This document shows, one piece after another, positions 33,024 through 43,149 of a stretch of DNA of 64,000 nucleotides. A program made the translations under genes and the position numbers. Source of the DNA: Streptomyces sp. Y2F8-2 (lineage in GTDB: Bacteria > Actinomycetota > Actinomycetes > Streptomycetales > Streptomycetaceae); NCBI RefSeq assembly GCF_014905555.1, contig NZ_BNGS01000015.1, forward strand, positions 87,558-151,557, in the 5' to 3' direction. Within the stretch, counting starts at the first letter, position 1. Each line of letters opens with the position of its first letter. The notes under the pieces are model-generated. The model worked only from the letters and a program-made list of their open reading frames with translations, was not told the DNA's origin and made no database searches.

Positions 33024-33881
33024 TCAGACAGCGTCCAGCTCGGCGATCTCCTCGTCCGTCAGCTTCAGCTCGGCAGCCGCCGCCGAGTCACGGATGGTCT
33101 CCGGCCGGCTGGCGCCGGGGATCGGAACGACGATCGGCGACTTCGCGAGCATCCAAGCCAGGCAGACCTGCTGCGGGCTCACCCCGTGAGTCTCGGCTAC
33201 GCGCGCGAACGGTGCGTAGGCAGAGCCCAGTTCGCGCGCACGGGAGATGCCGCCCAGGGGGCTCCACGGCAGGAACGCGATGCCGAGCTCGTCACACAGC
33301 TGAAGCTCCGGCTCGCTGGAGCGGAAGGCCGGCGAGAACTGGTTCTGGACGGAGACCAGGCGGCCTCCGAGGATCTCGTCCGCCTGCCGGATCTGGTCCG
33401 GGTCGGCGTTGGAGATACCGGCCATGCGGATCTTGCCCTCGTCGAGGAGTTCCCGCACCGCACCGATCGATTCGGCGTAGGGGACCTTGGGATCGGGACG
33501 GTGGAACTGGTAGAGCCCGATGGCCTCCACGCCGAGGCGGCGCAGGGAGGCTTCACAGGCCTCCTTGATGTGCTTGGGGGAGCCGTCCTGCGTCCAGCTG
33601 CCGTCTCCGGGACGCAGGTGGCCACCCTTCGTGGCGACGAGGACATCCCCACCCAGCGCGTGGGAGGCGAGAGCCTTGGCTATCAGGGTTTCGTTGTGAC
33701 CGACTTCACCGGCGTCCCGGTGATAGGCATCGGCGGTGTCGATCAGCGTCACGCCGGCGTCGAGCGCGGCGTGAATGGTAGCGAGGGAACGTGCCTCCTC
33801 GGGGCGGCCCTCGATCGACATGGGCATGCCGCCCAGTCCGATCGCGCTCACCTCGACGTCACCGATGCGGCGAGTGTGCAT
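33024..33881 (-). CDS. Aldo/keto reductase
   Basis: A 285-residue AKR. The catalytic tetrad is visible as D51 and Y53 (LIDTADAYH), K85 (VATKGG) and H127 (YQFHRPDP). The NADPH-binding C-terminal motif is VVPIPGASRPETIRDSA. It has the usual single-domain barrel length. AKRs reduce aldehydes and ketones or oxidise alcohols with NADP(H); substrate is not evident. It stands alone between unrelated genes. Confidence 0.9.
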   Translation of the reverse strand: MHTRRIGDVEVSAIGLGGMPMSIEGRPEEARSLATIHAALDAGVTLIDTADAYHRDAGEVGHNETLIAKALASHALGGDVLVATKGGHLRPGDGSWTQDGSPKHIKEACEASLRRLGVEAIGLYQFHRPDPKVPYAESIGAVRELLDEGKIRMAGISNADPDQIRQADEILGGRLVSVQNQFSPAFRSSEPELQLCDELGIAFLPWSPLGGISRARELGSAYAPFARVAETHGVSPQQVCLAWMLAKSPIVVPIPGASRPETIRDSAAAAELKLTDEEIAELDAV

Positions 33882-34156
33882 GTGCTCGAGACCTCTTTCG
33901 GCTTACGGGAACTGTTGCCGACCAACACCTGCGGCAGGGGCCCGCGGCAACGCGGCACAACCCAGCGTCGTGGAGCGGCAGCCAGGGGTCCAATAGAAGA
34001 AAGCGAACGCATTCAGCAGCGAGTCATCTGAATGGGGCGACCTTCACAGCGCTCGCCGATTGCAGCGCGAGCCGGACCGCGCGCAACGACCATGCCGCTG
34101 GGCGAGGTCCGACTGCGGAAGCCTCGCTCCAACGCGGTTGCCTGCATGGCTGCCCG

Positions 34157-35194
34157 TCAGGCGGCGCTGTCGGCCAGGGTCTCGCGCACCACGATCGCCG
34201 CGCGCTCCGCATCCTCCCGCGAGACGTCGAGGTGGAACACGAACCGGAACTGCGGTCCGCCCGTGCACAGCACACCCCTGGCGGCCAGCCGTTCCACCAG
34301 ATCCTGCGGCGTGACGCCCGCGACGGCCCGTGCGAACACCATGTTGGTGCGTGCCGCGCCGACCTCGATTCCCGGTACGCCGTCGAGGGCTTCGGCGAAC
34401 AGCGCGGCGTTGGCGTGGTCCTCGGCCAACCGCTCGACGTGGTGGTCCAGTGCGTACGACGCGGCCGCCGCCAGTACCCCCGCCTGCCGCATGCCTCCGC
34501 CCAGAACCTTCCTCCACCGCCGGGCCTCACTGACGAATTCCCGGGAGCCGAGCAACATCGAGCCCACCGGTGCCCCCAAGCCCTTGCTGAAACACACCGA
34601 CACGCTGTCGAAATGCTCAGCGATCTTCCGCGCTCCCGCGTAGGGATCACCGCCGCCGGCCACCGCTGCGTTGAACAGCCTGGCCCCGTCCAGGTGCGTC
34701 GCCAGTCCGTGCTTGCGGGCCACGGCCGTGGCCGACTCCAGATACTCCGGAGCGATCACCATGCCTTGGAACGTGTTCTCCAGACACAGCAGCCGGGTCC
34801 GCGCGAAATGCGGATCGTCCGGCTTGACCGCCGCCTCGACGTGCGTGAGGTCGAGTGTCCCGTCCTCCTGGTGCGGCAACGGCTGCGGCTGAATCCCGCC
34901 GAGTGCCGCAGCCCCGCCGCCCTCGTGGGAGTAGATGTGGGCGTTCCACCCTGCGATGTACTCGTCACCACGCCCGCAGTGACTGAGCAGCGCGCACAGA
35001 TTGCTCTGGGTGCCTGACGAGACGAAGAGGGCGGCGGGGAAGCCGAGCAACGCCGCCAACCGTTCCTGCAAGGCGTTCACGGCGGGATCGTCGCCGAACA
35101 CGTCGTCCCCCACGTCGGCTCGCGCCATGGCCGTACGCATCGGATCGGTGGGGCGGGTGACGGTGTCGCTCCGCAGGTCTATGACGTTGTCCAT
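34157..35194 (-). CDS. ltaE: Low-specificity threonine aldolase, PLP-dependent
   Basis: A 345-residue fold-type I PLP enzyme. It starts IDLRSDTVTRPTDPMRTAMA, the family signature. It has the SSGTQSN phosphate-binding turn (59-65), H88 stacking on PLP, D169 and R172 in HLDGAR, and the Schiff-base K204 in CFSKGLGAPVGS. It cleaves L-threonine or L-allo-threonine to glycine and acetaldehyde. The gene is not in an obvious operon; 275 bases without a clear gene separate it from the aldo/keto reductase gene. Confidence 0.9.
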   Translation of the reverse strand: MDNVIDLRSDTVTRPTDPMRTAMARADVGDDVFGDDPAVNALQERLAALLGFPAALFVSSGTQSNLCALLSHCGRGDEYIAGWNAHIYSHEGGGAAALGGIQPQPLPHQEDGTLDLTHVEAAVKPDDPHFARTRLLCLENTFQGMVIAPEYLESATAVARKHGLATHLDGARLFNAAVAGGGDPYAGARKIAEHFDSVSVCFSKGLGAPVGSMLLGSREFVSEARRWRKVLGGGMRQAGVLAAAASYALDHHVERLAEDHANAALFAEALDGVPGIEVGAARTNMVFARAVAGVTPQDLVERLAARGVLCTGGPQFRFVFHLDVSREDAERAAIVVRETLADSAA

Positions 35195-35396
35195 GCCTCC
35201 TTCCTACCCGGCCACCGTCCGGGGAGCGTCGGCGGGGCGGCCGGTCCGCGCCATGTACTGGCCCCCCGAGATGCATGCTGGCGCGGCGAGGGGGCGCGGT
35301 GCGGGGGAACGTCGTGCGTATGCGGGCGCGTGACACCGTCGCGTCACGCCCCAACCGGGTTGCTCACAGGCTACGGTCGAGCGGCGAACGGGGATA

Positions 35397-35922
35397 AAAT
35401 TTGAAGCCGCCCACGACGCGCCGGACCTGCCCCACCTCGCGCGCCGCCTGGAGACGAGCATGAGCCGCCATGCTTCGCAGTACCCGGGGTTCCCGGGTTC
35501 GGAGATCGCTGAACGGTTCATCACAGCCCTCCTCGCCGATCCCGGACGATGAACCCGTTGTCAAGACCGTCACCTGCGGCCACCCGCCCCCGCTGCTGCT
35601 GCACCGCGGCGAGGTTCGGGAGCTGCAGCCCGCCGATCCCTCGCCACCGCTCAACCTGGGAATGCTGGTGAGCGACGGCTACCACGTCGACCTCGCCCCC
35701 TTCCATCCCGGAGACCAGATCCTGCTATACACCGACGGGGTCACGGAGACCCGCGACCGCTCCGGCGCCTTCTATCCCTTCGCCGCACGCATCCGCTCAT
35801 GGAGCGGCGAGGCGCCCCACCAGCTCCTCGACCATCTCCACCGCGACCTGATCGCCTACAGCGGCGGCGAGCTCGACGACGACATCGCTGTCCTCGTCGC
35901 CCGGCGGCGCCTGGGCAGCTGA
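35397..35922 (+). pseudogene. SpoIIE-type PP2C phosphatase, truncated and frameshifted
   Basis: A first frame reads FEAAHDAPDLPHLARRLETS and GSEIAERFITALLAD, then a two-base loss near 35540 moves the sense to a second frame reading IPDDEPVVKTVTCGHPPPLL and QILLYTDGVTETRDRSGAFY. Together these are the C-terminal half of an actinobacterial SpoIIE phosphatase. The N-terminal sensor part and first metal-binding Asp motifs are missing. The active site cannot be complete. Confidence 0.75.
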
Positions 35923-36014
35923 GACGAGGCTCTGAGCTGCGCAGGCATGCCGGAACTCGTTGGGAGCGGTCGGTCAGCCGGCTTCCCCGTCATCCCGTCG
36001 AAGGCGCATCCACT

Positions 36015-36185
36015 TGTGCGCGGCGGTGGGTCATCGCGCGGCTCGGTGAGCGGCCGGTGGGCTTGATCGGCTGGGGCGGCGTTGATCTGAAGGGCGGGAG
36101 TGCCGAGATCGATTGCTGGTTGCTGCCGGCGGGTGGCGGGGGTGGCGGGGGTGGCGTCATGGTCGACGCGAGCCGCCCTCGGGAC
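36015..36185 (+). pseudogene. GNAT acetyltransferase fragment
   Basis: One frame reads RRWVIARLGERPVGLIGWGG then VDLKGGSAEIDCWLLPA, the beta4 to beta5 core of GNAT N-acetyltransferases (G-x-I-G-W ... EIDYWL-P-A-x-x-G-x-G). The acetyl-CoA loop is replaced by a run of Gly from repeated TGGCGGGGG units, perhaps slippage. No start or C-terminal part is seen. Confidence 0.55.
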
Positions 36186-36583
36186 GGTGGCGATGGCGAG
36201 CACTCACGCCATCGCCACCGCCGAGATGCGAACCACCCACCGACGCGAGAGACGCCTCGGAGGGAAACGCAACAGCGTCAGCCCCTCTCGTGACTGGCAG
36301 GCCACCTGCTGGGAGGACGGAGACGAGCGTGACGGGAAAGACCTGGCAAACCTGCGTGGCGGCTCAGGCCACTTCGGCCGTATGCGGCTCACTACGAGTT
36401 GCCGCCGCCGTCGCGCTCAACGACATGCTGGCCCTCATGGTCGCTGCCGGGCTCGTTCATGAAATCCCCGACGCGGACGTCAGACGAGGGGCGCAGGAGC
36501 GGTCACTTCCGCTTTGCCTGTCGCACCTGCGTCGTAAGAGCATGTTCGCGTCACGCTGGGTTTGAGTAGAGAGCCACCGGTAT
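36186..36583. other. Spacer before the secreted protease, no gene assigned
   Basis: Short open frames exist on both strands but none shows domain-like sequence. The last 150 bases probably include the promoter of the protease gene at 36584. Confidence 0.35.
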
Positions 36584-37942
36584 ATGAAGCACGCTGCGCG
36601 CCACAGATGGATGGCCACCCTTGTGCCCGCCGCGGCCCTCGCAGCCGCCGCGCCGTTCGTCGTCCCGGCTCTGGCAGGCGCGTCCCCTGCTCCGGCCGCA
36701 CGGGCAGCCGCACGGATCGACGACCGTCAGCAGGTACTCGACGCCGTCGCCGATCAGATCACTCAAGGGTTCTCCGAGTCCGACCGGGCGCGAATACCCG
36801 GCTTCGCCGACATCGAGGTCGACCCCGACCGCAACCACCTGCGCCTGTACTGGAAGGGCACCCCGCCCCAGCGGGTCCGGCGCATCCTCGCCCATCTGCC
36901 CTCCGGCGTGACCGCCGAGGTCACGCCCGCCCGCTACTCCAAGGCCGAACTCCACGCGGCCCGCACGAAGTTGCTGCGCGGCCGCTCGTCGATGAACCTG
37001 CGGATCGCAGGGGCCGCGGCCCCCGTCCACATCACCAGCATCGCGCCAGCGGTGGACGGCAGCGGTCTGGAGGTCGGCTATGACAGCACCCCCGGTGGGG
37101 CGAACAGCCCCCTGGCGGTCACGGAGGGAAACGTTTCCCGGCGGGTCGCGGCGGCCGCCGACCGGCTGGCGGGCGTGCACACCGTCGCGATACACCGGCT
37201 GCAGAGCGTGGACCTCGCCTCCCGGCAGCACGATCGCTCGCCCTGGACCGGAGCGTCGGCGCTGAGCAACCCCACCGGCGGCATCTGCTCCGGCTCCTTC
37301 AGCGTGAAGAACGCCGCGGGTCGGTACATGCTGATGTCCGCCTACCACTGCGGCTCGGCCGGCGGCGGCCGGTGGACCACTTGGTGGGGCGGCGACCTGG
37401 TCGGCACCACCGACGCCTCCCAGCGGTCCCCGCAGGACGACGTGGTGGGCATCAAGCCGGCGTCGCAGCGGGCCCGCGGCTGGCTCTATGACGGTCCTGC
37501 AAGCCGCACCGACGGCTACGCCAAACCCGTCGTCGGCTGGGGCCACAACAACGTCGGCGACTACGTGTGCACCGATGGCGCCAACGGCGGTGTGCACTGC
37601 GGCGTGCGGATCGCTCAGACCGACATCGGCGTCACCGGACCGAACCACGTCTACCGCCCCGATGTCGACCTCGCCTACGCCACCTCTGCGACTCCGGGCG
37701 GTGTCGCGGCGATCAACGGCGACAGCGGCGGACCGGTCTTCGCGAGCGTCCGCAACCACACGGCCGACGAGGCCCGGGGAATGATCACGGCTCTCGATCG
37801 GACGGTCACCTGCCCGCCCGCGTACAACCGGGACACCGTGCTCGATGGTCACCGCAGGACGCCGTGGTGCGTGGCCGGCGTGTATTACGTGCCGATCGGA
37901 CAGACCCTGCATGACATGCACTGGACGCTGGTCACAGGCTGA
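36584..37942 (+). CDS. Secreted trypsin-like serine protease (S1 family)
   Basis: A 452-residue preproprotein. A signal peptide (about residues 10-35, ALAAAAPFVVPALAGASPAP) is followed by a long pro-region (to about 225) and then the protease. The catalytic triad is H255 (SAYHCGS), D285 or D286 (PQDDVVG) and S381 in GDSGGPV. Cys pairs around C235/C256 and others fit disulfides of actinobacterial alpha-lytic-like proteases. It is expected to act outside the cell on proteins and to mature by self-cleavage of the pro-region. Confidence 0.85.
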   Translation: MKHAARHRWMATLVPAAALAAAAPFVVPALAGASPAPAARAAARIDDRQQVLDAVADQITQGFSESDRARIPGFADIEVDPDRNHLRLYWKGTPPQRVRRILAHLPSGVTAEVTPARYSKAELHAARTKLLRGRSSMNLRIAGAAAPVHITSIAPAVDGSGLEVGYDSTPGGANSPLAVTEGNVSRRVAAAADRLAGVHTVAIHRLQSVDLASRQHDRSPWTGASALSNPTGGICSGSFSVKNAAGRYMLMSAYHCGSAGGGRWTTWWGGDLVGTTDASQRSPQDDVVGIKPASQRARGWLYDGPASRTDGYAKPVVGWGHNNVGDYVCTDGANGGVHCGVRIAQTDIGVTGPNHVYRPDVDLAYATSATPGGVAAINGDSGGPVFASVRNHTADEARGMITALDRTVTCPPAYNRDTVLDGHRRTPWCVAGVYYVPIGQTLHDMHWTLVTG

Positions 37943-38147
37943 CCACCCACGGGCCGACCGCGCCGCTCCGCGACCCGCGCGGCCCATGGTGAGCAGACGG
38001 GAGGTCGGCGGGCGGCTGCTTGTTCGGCCTGTGCTTGGTGTGTGTGTGTGGGCCGGTAGGCCTCGGTATCGGTGTGTAGCGCACTGACGCATGCCCCAGG
38101 GTCCTTCTCCAGCATCGCGGAAGAGTTTTACGGGACGGTGACGGTCA

Positions 38148-38870
38148 GTGTTGGGTGATCTCGGTATCGCTAGGCGGGTTACACCCGCGAAACTGCTGGC
38201 CAAGACGGCACGGGTCACCGCGCTGGCGCTCCTGTTCGTGTCCTATGTGGCCTACCTGTGCCAGGAGTTCCCGATTCCGAGTACGCAGGAAGACCTGTTG
38301 AAGGCCCTCCGGTCGAGCAAGCCCCCGGTGGTCGGGATCGGGTATGACGATCACGGAGTGGACCTGCACTGGGAGACGGCTCCGCTGATCTACCGGGAAG
38401 TGCACACGCAGGTACCGGGCGAGGTCGGCGACCAGGAAGTTTCCGCTGTGAAGGAGGCGATCGCCGCCAAGGCGGGCATGCGCGTCGAGGAACTCCCGTT
38501 CCAGGACTGGCGGACAGACCCCGAACAGGGGGGCCTGTCGGTTCTACTGCCCGCTGGCTATCCGCTCTTCCTTCGACCAACCGCCCTGCGTTGGGCTGTG
38601 GTCGGCGTGGGCGTGGCCGTGTTGACCGCGGCTTACGCCTTGCCTCGCAGGTATCAGCGGGTGAAAAACCGCGGCGTATGGTTCGCCATCTGCCTGACCA
38701 CCGGGTTCGGGTTCTTCACCTTCCTGTGGCTCGAACGTTGTGTGGCCCCCGTTACGGGCGAGCCGCCCGAGCTCAAGCCGCGATACGCATGGGGGGCGTC
38801 GCTCGCGACCGGGGTGCTCCTCGCGCTGGGGGGGGGCTGGGGGCTGGTTCGCGTGATGTGGTGTTTCTAG
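38148..38870 (+). CDS. Hypothetical membrane protein
   Basis: A 240-residue protein from GTG at 38148. It has one helix at about residues 22-40, a soluble loop of about 100 residues containing VDLHWETAPLIYREVHTQVP, and three helices at about 147-165, 176-195 and 217-237. I recognise no family. It ends ten bases before an IS5 transposase scrap on the other strand, so the C-terminus might be altered. It appears to be a single-gene unit. Confidence 0.6.
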   Translation: MLGDLGIARRVTPAKLLAKTARVTALALLFVSYVAYLCQEFPIPSTQEDLLKALRSSKPPVVGIGYDDHGVDLHWETAPLIYREVHTQVPGEVGDQEVSAVKEAIAAKAGMRVEELPFQDWRTDPEQGGLSVLLPAGYPLFLRPTALRWAVVGVGVAVLTAAYALPRRYQRVKNRGVWFAICLTTGFGFFTFLWLERCVAPVTGEPPELKPRYAWGASLATGVLLALGGGWGLVRVMWCF

Positions 38871-38879
38871 GGTCCGTCT

Positions 38880-39125
38880 TCAAACGGATCTTGCCGAGAG
38901 CAGGAACGACGTGAGTGTGACCGCCGCTTCGTAGGAGGTGGCGGGGCTTGTCGTATCTGGTGGCGATGCCGCGGAAGCCCTTGAACAGGTTGAAGCAGCG
39001 TTCGACGGCGTTGCGTCGGCGGTAGGCCTCCCGGTCGAATGTCGGCGGTCGGCCGCCACGGCGTCCGCGGTTGTGCCGGTGGCGCTGATGTGTGCCCGGG
39101 CAGCCGACCGGTTTCGCGAGTGCCA
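38880..39125 (-). mobile_element. IS5-family transposase C-terminal remnant, frameshifted
   Basis: The minus strand reads RRGGRPPTFDREAYRRRNAV then ERCFNLFKGFRGIATRYDK, typical of the DDE-region end of IS5-type transposases. The sense then shifts frame to TSYEAAVTLTSFLLSARSV and stops at 38880. GGGTCCGTCTTCA just beyond the stop may be the element end. It lies against the truncated 3' end of the M20 peptidase gene. Confidence 0.75.
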
Positions 39126-39175
39126 GGTATGGAACCCGGTTCAACGGCCGAACTCCGGCGCCTTCGGACGGGGAC

Positions 39176-40108
39176 GCCGGGGACCGGTGCGGTGAGCTCG
39201 ATGCCCGCGCGTGCCAGGTGTGCGGCGAACCGTTCGGACAGCACCTCACTGTCGCGGAAGTGGTCGTAGCGGACGGTCGCGCGTTCGACGGTGACCCTGG
39301 TGCCGGTGGCCAGAGCAACGCCCTCCGCGCAGGTGCGCAACTGCTCGCCCAGGTCGTCCAGCGCCCGGCTGGTGGCGGCGCGCAGGCCGAACAGCCCCTC
39401 GGCGTACTCGGGGACGATGTTGGTGGCGGTGCCGCCGTGCGTGACGATGCCCTGGACATGGGAGGCCTCCGGCAGCCGACGGCCGAGCGCGGCCAGCACG
39501 TTGAACAGTTCGATGAGGGCGGCGAGCGCGTCGATGCCCTCGGTGGGGTTGCCCGTCGGGTGGGCGGCCCGCCCGTGGAAGCCGATCCGGTGCTGCTCCT
39601 GTGCGGTGAGTGGCGCCCGCCTCCAGCTGTACACGCCGGGATGGAACATCAGGGCGGTGTCGACACCGTCGAAAACTCCCGCCGCCACCTCCAGCGCCTT
39701 GCCGCCCCCGCCCTCCTCGGCCGGACTGCCCACCGCCAGCACCGCGCCGCCGAGTGCGTCCAGAACGGTATGTACGGCGAGCGTCGCACCGAGGCCCGCC
39801 GCCGCGATCAGGTTGTGCCCGCAGGCGTGACCCAGGCCGGGCAGGGCGTCGTACTCCAGTAGCAGCGCCACGGTCGGCGGCCCCTCGCCCGCACGCGCGG
39901 TGAACGCGGTCGGCATCCCCGCCACCTCTCGCCGTACGACCAGTCCCGCGCGCTCCAGTTCGCCCGTCAGCAGGGCCGCCGCGTGGTGTTCGGCGAAGGC
40001 GTACTCGGGATCGGCGTGCAGCGCCAGGGCCACGTCCCACAGGACGTCGGCCCGGTCGGCGACCTCCCGGCGGATGCGGGAGTACACGGCTTCGGGTGTG
40101 CGGGACAC
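39176..40108 (-). pseudogene. M20 family metallopeptidase, C-terminally truncated
   Basis: The N-terminal 311 residues of an M20D-type amidohydrolase or dipeptidase from GTG at 40108 behind GGAGG. Metal-binding motifs present are GHACGHN (about rel. 93-99) and the SPAEEGGGGK Glu pair, and the dimerisation lid domain reads HRIGFHGRAAHPTGNPTEGI. The family sequence ends near TAPVPG; the frame then runs on into unrelated residues and the IS5 remnant. The final catalytic-domain segment with the last metal ligand is missing, so the product is probably inactive. Confidence 0.75.
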
Positions 40109-40399
40109 GGGGCCTCCAGACAGCGGACCGGGTTGCTCAACGGGCCGGGTTCCACAGAGCGGGTGCGCGACACCGCCGTACGGGGCGGTCCTTGCATCGA
40201 CCCCTCGAAGGTGGTGCCGAAGGTGCTCGAAGCGACCGGAGAACGACTTCCGTCCGGCCGCGCCTGCATACGGCTGCGGGCGACGGTCCCCATCGATCAA
40301 CCTTGATCAACCGGGACGGCGAGCCGCGCGACCCCGGAACAGGAATACAGTGCGCTCGTCCTGTTCGATCTCCAAGAGAGCATCCCAGAAGGGACCTAG

Positions 40400-41595
40400 G
40401 TGAACAGACGTCTCAGACGGCTGCTGGTGGCCGCGGGGAGCATGGCGCTGACGGCAGTGCCGCTCACCGCACCCGCGCAGGCCGTCACCATGTCGGCGAG
40501 CGCTTGCCCGTCCGGCTACCTGTGCGGGTGGAGCGGTACGGACGCGACCGGCTCCATGATGAAGACCCGCACCGACATGCCCACGATGGGCACGTGGGAC
40601 AACAGGATCCGCTCCTACTGGAACCGCACGTCCAGCGTTTCCTGCCTCTACAGCGACCCGAGTACAGCGGCACCTACTTCCCCGACCCGCCGGACAACGG
40701 CTTGTCCGGCTACGACTCGAGCCTCGACAAGGCGATCAGCTCCGTCAAGTTCGTTCCCAACGAGCGGGAGTGCATGGGTACGCCCTACGCCCAGTGGTAC
40801 GCGGAGCCCGCTCCGAGCACCGCCGGATTCGGCGACCTGAACGGTGACGGCCGCGCGGACCTGCTGTCCCGGGACCGCAGCGGCCGGCTCTGGTTCGTCT
40901 CCGGCACCGGGAGCGGCACGCTGCTCGGCGGCGGCTGGAACTCCATGGCCGCGCTCACCCGGCACGGCGACCTCACCGGCGACGGCACCGAAGACCTGAT
41001 CGCCCGCGACTCCTCCGGCGAGCTGTGGCTCTACCCGGGCAACGGCCGGGGCAAGTTCGGCACACGCAAGGACCTCGGCGGCGGCTGGAAGTCGATGGCC
41101 ACCATCACCGCCACCGGTGACCTCAACGGCGACGGACGCGGCGATCTGCTGGCCCGTGACGCGGCCGGCACCCTGTGGCTCTACCCAGGTACCGGCCACG
41201 GCCCCTTCGGCGCCCGCAAGGCCCTCGGCAGCGGATGGAAGGTCATGAACGCCCTGACCGCACCGGGTGACCTCAACGGCGATCGCCACGGCGACCTCCT
41301 GGCCCGCGACACCTCGGGCAACCTGTGGCTGTACCCCGGCAACGGACGCGGCTCCTTCGGCGCCCGGAAGCTCCTCGGCGGCGGCTGGGGCCTGATGTCG
41401 GCCTTCGTCAGCGTCGGCGACGTCAACGGCGACGGCCGCAACGACCTGGTCGCGGCCACCCAGGACGGCTACCTCAACCCCGACGCCACGGTCGAGGCGA
41501 ACGAGCTACGGCTCTACGCAGGCGATGGCAGGGGCTCCTTCGCCAAGTACCAAATCTGGAACCGCAACTGGTACGACCTCAACGGCGGCTTCTGA
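40400..41595 (+). pseudogene. Secreted I36-like plus FG-GAP repeat protein, single frameshift
   Basis: The start (GTG at 40400 behind AGAAGGGA) gives a signal peptide (VAAGSMALTAVPLTAPAQA) and a peptidase-inhibitor I36-like start (CPSGYLCGWSGTDATG ... YWNRTSSVSCLYSDP). At about 40656-40662 one base is missing: the sense continues in another frame as EYSGTYFPDPPDNGLSGYDS and then five FG-GAP/VCBS repeats (GDLNGDGRADLLSRD, GDLTGDGTEDLIARD and so on) to 41595. Restoring one C in GACCCGAG gives a 398-residue secreted protein. It is either a real recent mutation or a sequencing error. Confidence 0.8.
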
Positions 41596-41599
41596 AAGC

Positions 41600-41633
41600 G
41601 GTCCCTCCAGGGAAGGACAGCCTTGGAGGGACC
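41600..41633 (+). terminator. Hairpin after FG-GAP gene
   Basis: GGTCCCTCCA (41600-41609) and TGGAGGGACC (41624-41633) are perfect 10-bp arms, with an inner AAGG/CCTT pair extending the stem. It starts five bases after the stop. Confidence 0.65.
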
Positions 41634-41878
41634 CGCGCCGGGCGGCGCGCACCGATCAGCCGTGTGACAACGTTCAGGCCGATACACCTGGTGCAACGCA
41701 GCCTGTCGTTCTCTCCACGGACCCGCCGGGAGCCGAACCGGTGAAGAACCGGCGTTGATGCTACGTCCGTCCCGGCGGCTTGGCCTAGACCAAGGTTGAC
41801 ATGTACGCTCACGGAATCTTGCACTGCGGCACACCCCAGCACGGCTCCCCACGGTCGCGCACGAGGAAGGTCCCCCGC

Positions 41879-43126
41879 ATGACGCCCTCCCGCACGCAAG
41901 TTCCCCGGCTCCGCGCCCTGTCGAGACTGCTCGCCCTGTTCGCCGTACTCCTCGGTGTCCAGGCCGGACCCGCCCACAGCGCCCACGCCGCCGCGTCCTT
42001 CAACGTGATCGCCTTCTACGACGGCACCTACGACGCGGCGCACATCAGCTTCGACCACGAGGCCAACGCGTGGTTCCCGCAAGCAGGTGCACAGAACGGC
42101 TTCTCCTACACCGCGACCACCGACTGGAGCCGGCTCAACACGGCGAACCTGGCGAACTACCAGGTCGTCATGTTCCTCGACGACTACCCGCACACCACGG
42201 CGCAGCAGTCCGCCTTCCAGACGTACGTGGCGGGCGGCGGCGGCTTCATCGGCTTCCACGTCTCGGCGTACAACGACAACACGAGCGACTGGCCCTGGTA
42301 CCACAACACCTTCCTCGGCACCGGCACGTTCAGGAGCAACTCCTGGGGGCCGACCTCCGAGACGCTGCAGATCGACGATCCCGGCCACCCGGCGACCGCG
42401 GGTCTGCCCGCCACCATCACATCCTCGGTCAGCGAGTGGTACAGCTGGCAGAACGACCTTCGGCAGAACCCGGCCATCGACATCCTGGCCTCGCTGGCCC
42501 CGTCCACCTTCCCGGTCGGCACCGACCCCAACCAGACGTGGTACAGCGGCTACTACCCGATCGTGTGGTCCAATCGCCACTACCGGATGGTCTACAACAA
42601 CTTCGGCCACAACGCGATGGACTACTCCACCAACACCACCCTCTCGTCGACGTTCGCGAGCGCCCAGCAGAACCAGCTGCTCCTGCAGGAGATCAAGTGG
42701 GCAGCAGGGCAGTCCGGTCCGGTGACCCCACCGCCCGCGAAGACCACCGGTCCCATCCACGGGTACGGCGGCAAGTGCGTGGACGTCGCGGGCGGGGGCA
42801 CCGCCAACGGCACCGCGATACAGCTCTACGACTGCAACGGCACCAACGCGCAGAACTGGACCGTGGGCAGCGCCGGTACGCTCAGCGCGCTCGGCAAGTG
42901 CATGGACGTGACCTCGGCCGGCACCGCCAACGGCACCAAGGTGCAGTTGTACGACTGCAACGGGACGGGCTCACAGGTCTGGCAGCCCGGCGCCAACGGC
43001 TCCCTGGTCAATCCGCAGTCCGGCAAGTGCCTTGACGCGACCGGGCCCAGTTCGGCCAACGGCACCCGCCTGCAGATCTGGTCGTGCACCGGAGCGGCCA
43101 ACCAGAGCTGGACCCTGCCCTCCTGA
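41879..43126 (+). CDS. Secreted ThuA-domain protein with ricin B lectin module
   Basis: A 415-residue secreted protein from ATG at 41879 behind GAGGAAGG; an upstream in-frame ATG lacks a ribosome site. After the signal peptide (about residues 14-42) comes a ThuA/trehalose-utilisation-like domain, a class I glutamine amidotransferase-like fold (FNVIAFYDGTYDAAHISFDH; VAGGGGFIGFHVSAYND; GHNAMDYS), to about residue 270. The C-terminal 125 residues are a ricin-type beta-trefoil with three Q-x-W repeats (AQNWTVG, SQVWQPG, NQSWTLP). It probably binds or acts on plant or microbial polysaccharides outside the cell. Confidence 0.85.
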   Translation: MTPSRTQVPRLRALSRLLALFAVLLGVQAGPAHSAHAAASFNVIAFYDGTYDAAHISFDHEANAWFPQAGAQNGFSYTATTDWSRLNTANLANYQVVMFLDDYPHTTAQQSAFQTYVAGGGGFIGFHVSAYNDNTSDWPWYHNTFLGTGTFRSNSWGPTSETLQIDDPGHPATAGLPATITSSVSEWYSWQNDLRQNPAIDILASLAPSTFPVGTDPNQTWYSGYYPIVWSNRHYRMVYNNFGHNAMDYSTNTTLSSTFASAQQNQLLLQEIKWAAGQSGPVTPPPAKTTGPIHGYGGKCVDVAGGGTANGTAIQLYDCNGTNAQNWTVGSAGTLSALGKCMDVTSAGTANGTKVQLYDCNGTGSQVWQPGANGSLVNPQSGKCLDATGPSSANGTRLQIWSCTGAANQSWTLPS

Positions 43127-43149
43127 ACACGGAGGCCCGGCGGGTTGGG

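Noticed and set aside
33882..34156. Possible divergent regulator for the aldo/keto reductase
   Set aside because: No helix-turn-helix sequence could be read on either strand; the region is annotated as empty.
39110..39180. GGTTCAA-containing stretch considered as a tRNA T-arm
   Set aside because: No cloverleaf or acceptor stem can be formed; it lies at the peptidase/IS5 join. No tRNA was found anywhere in the window.
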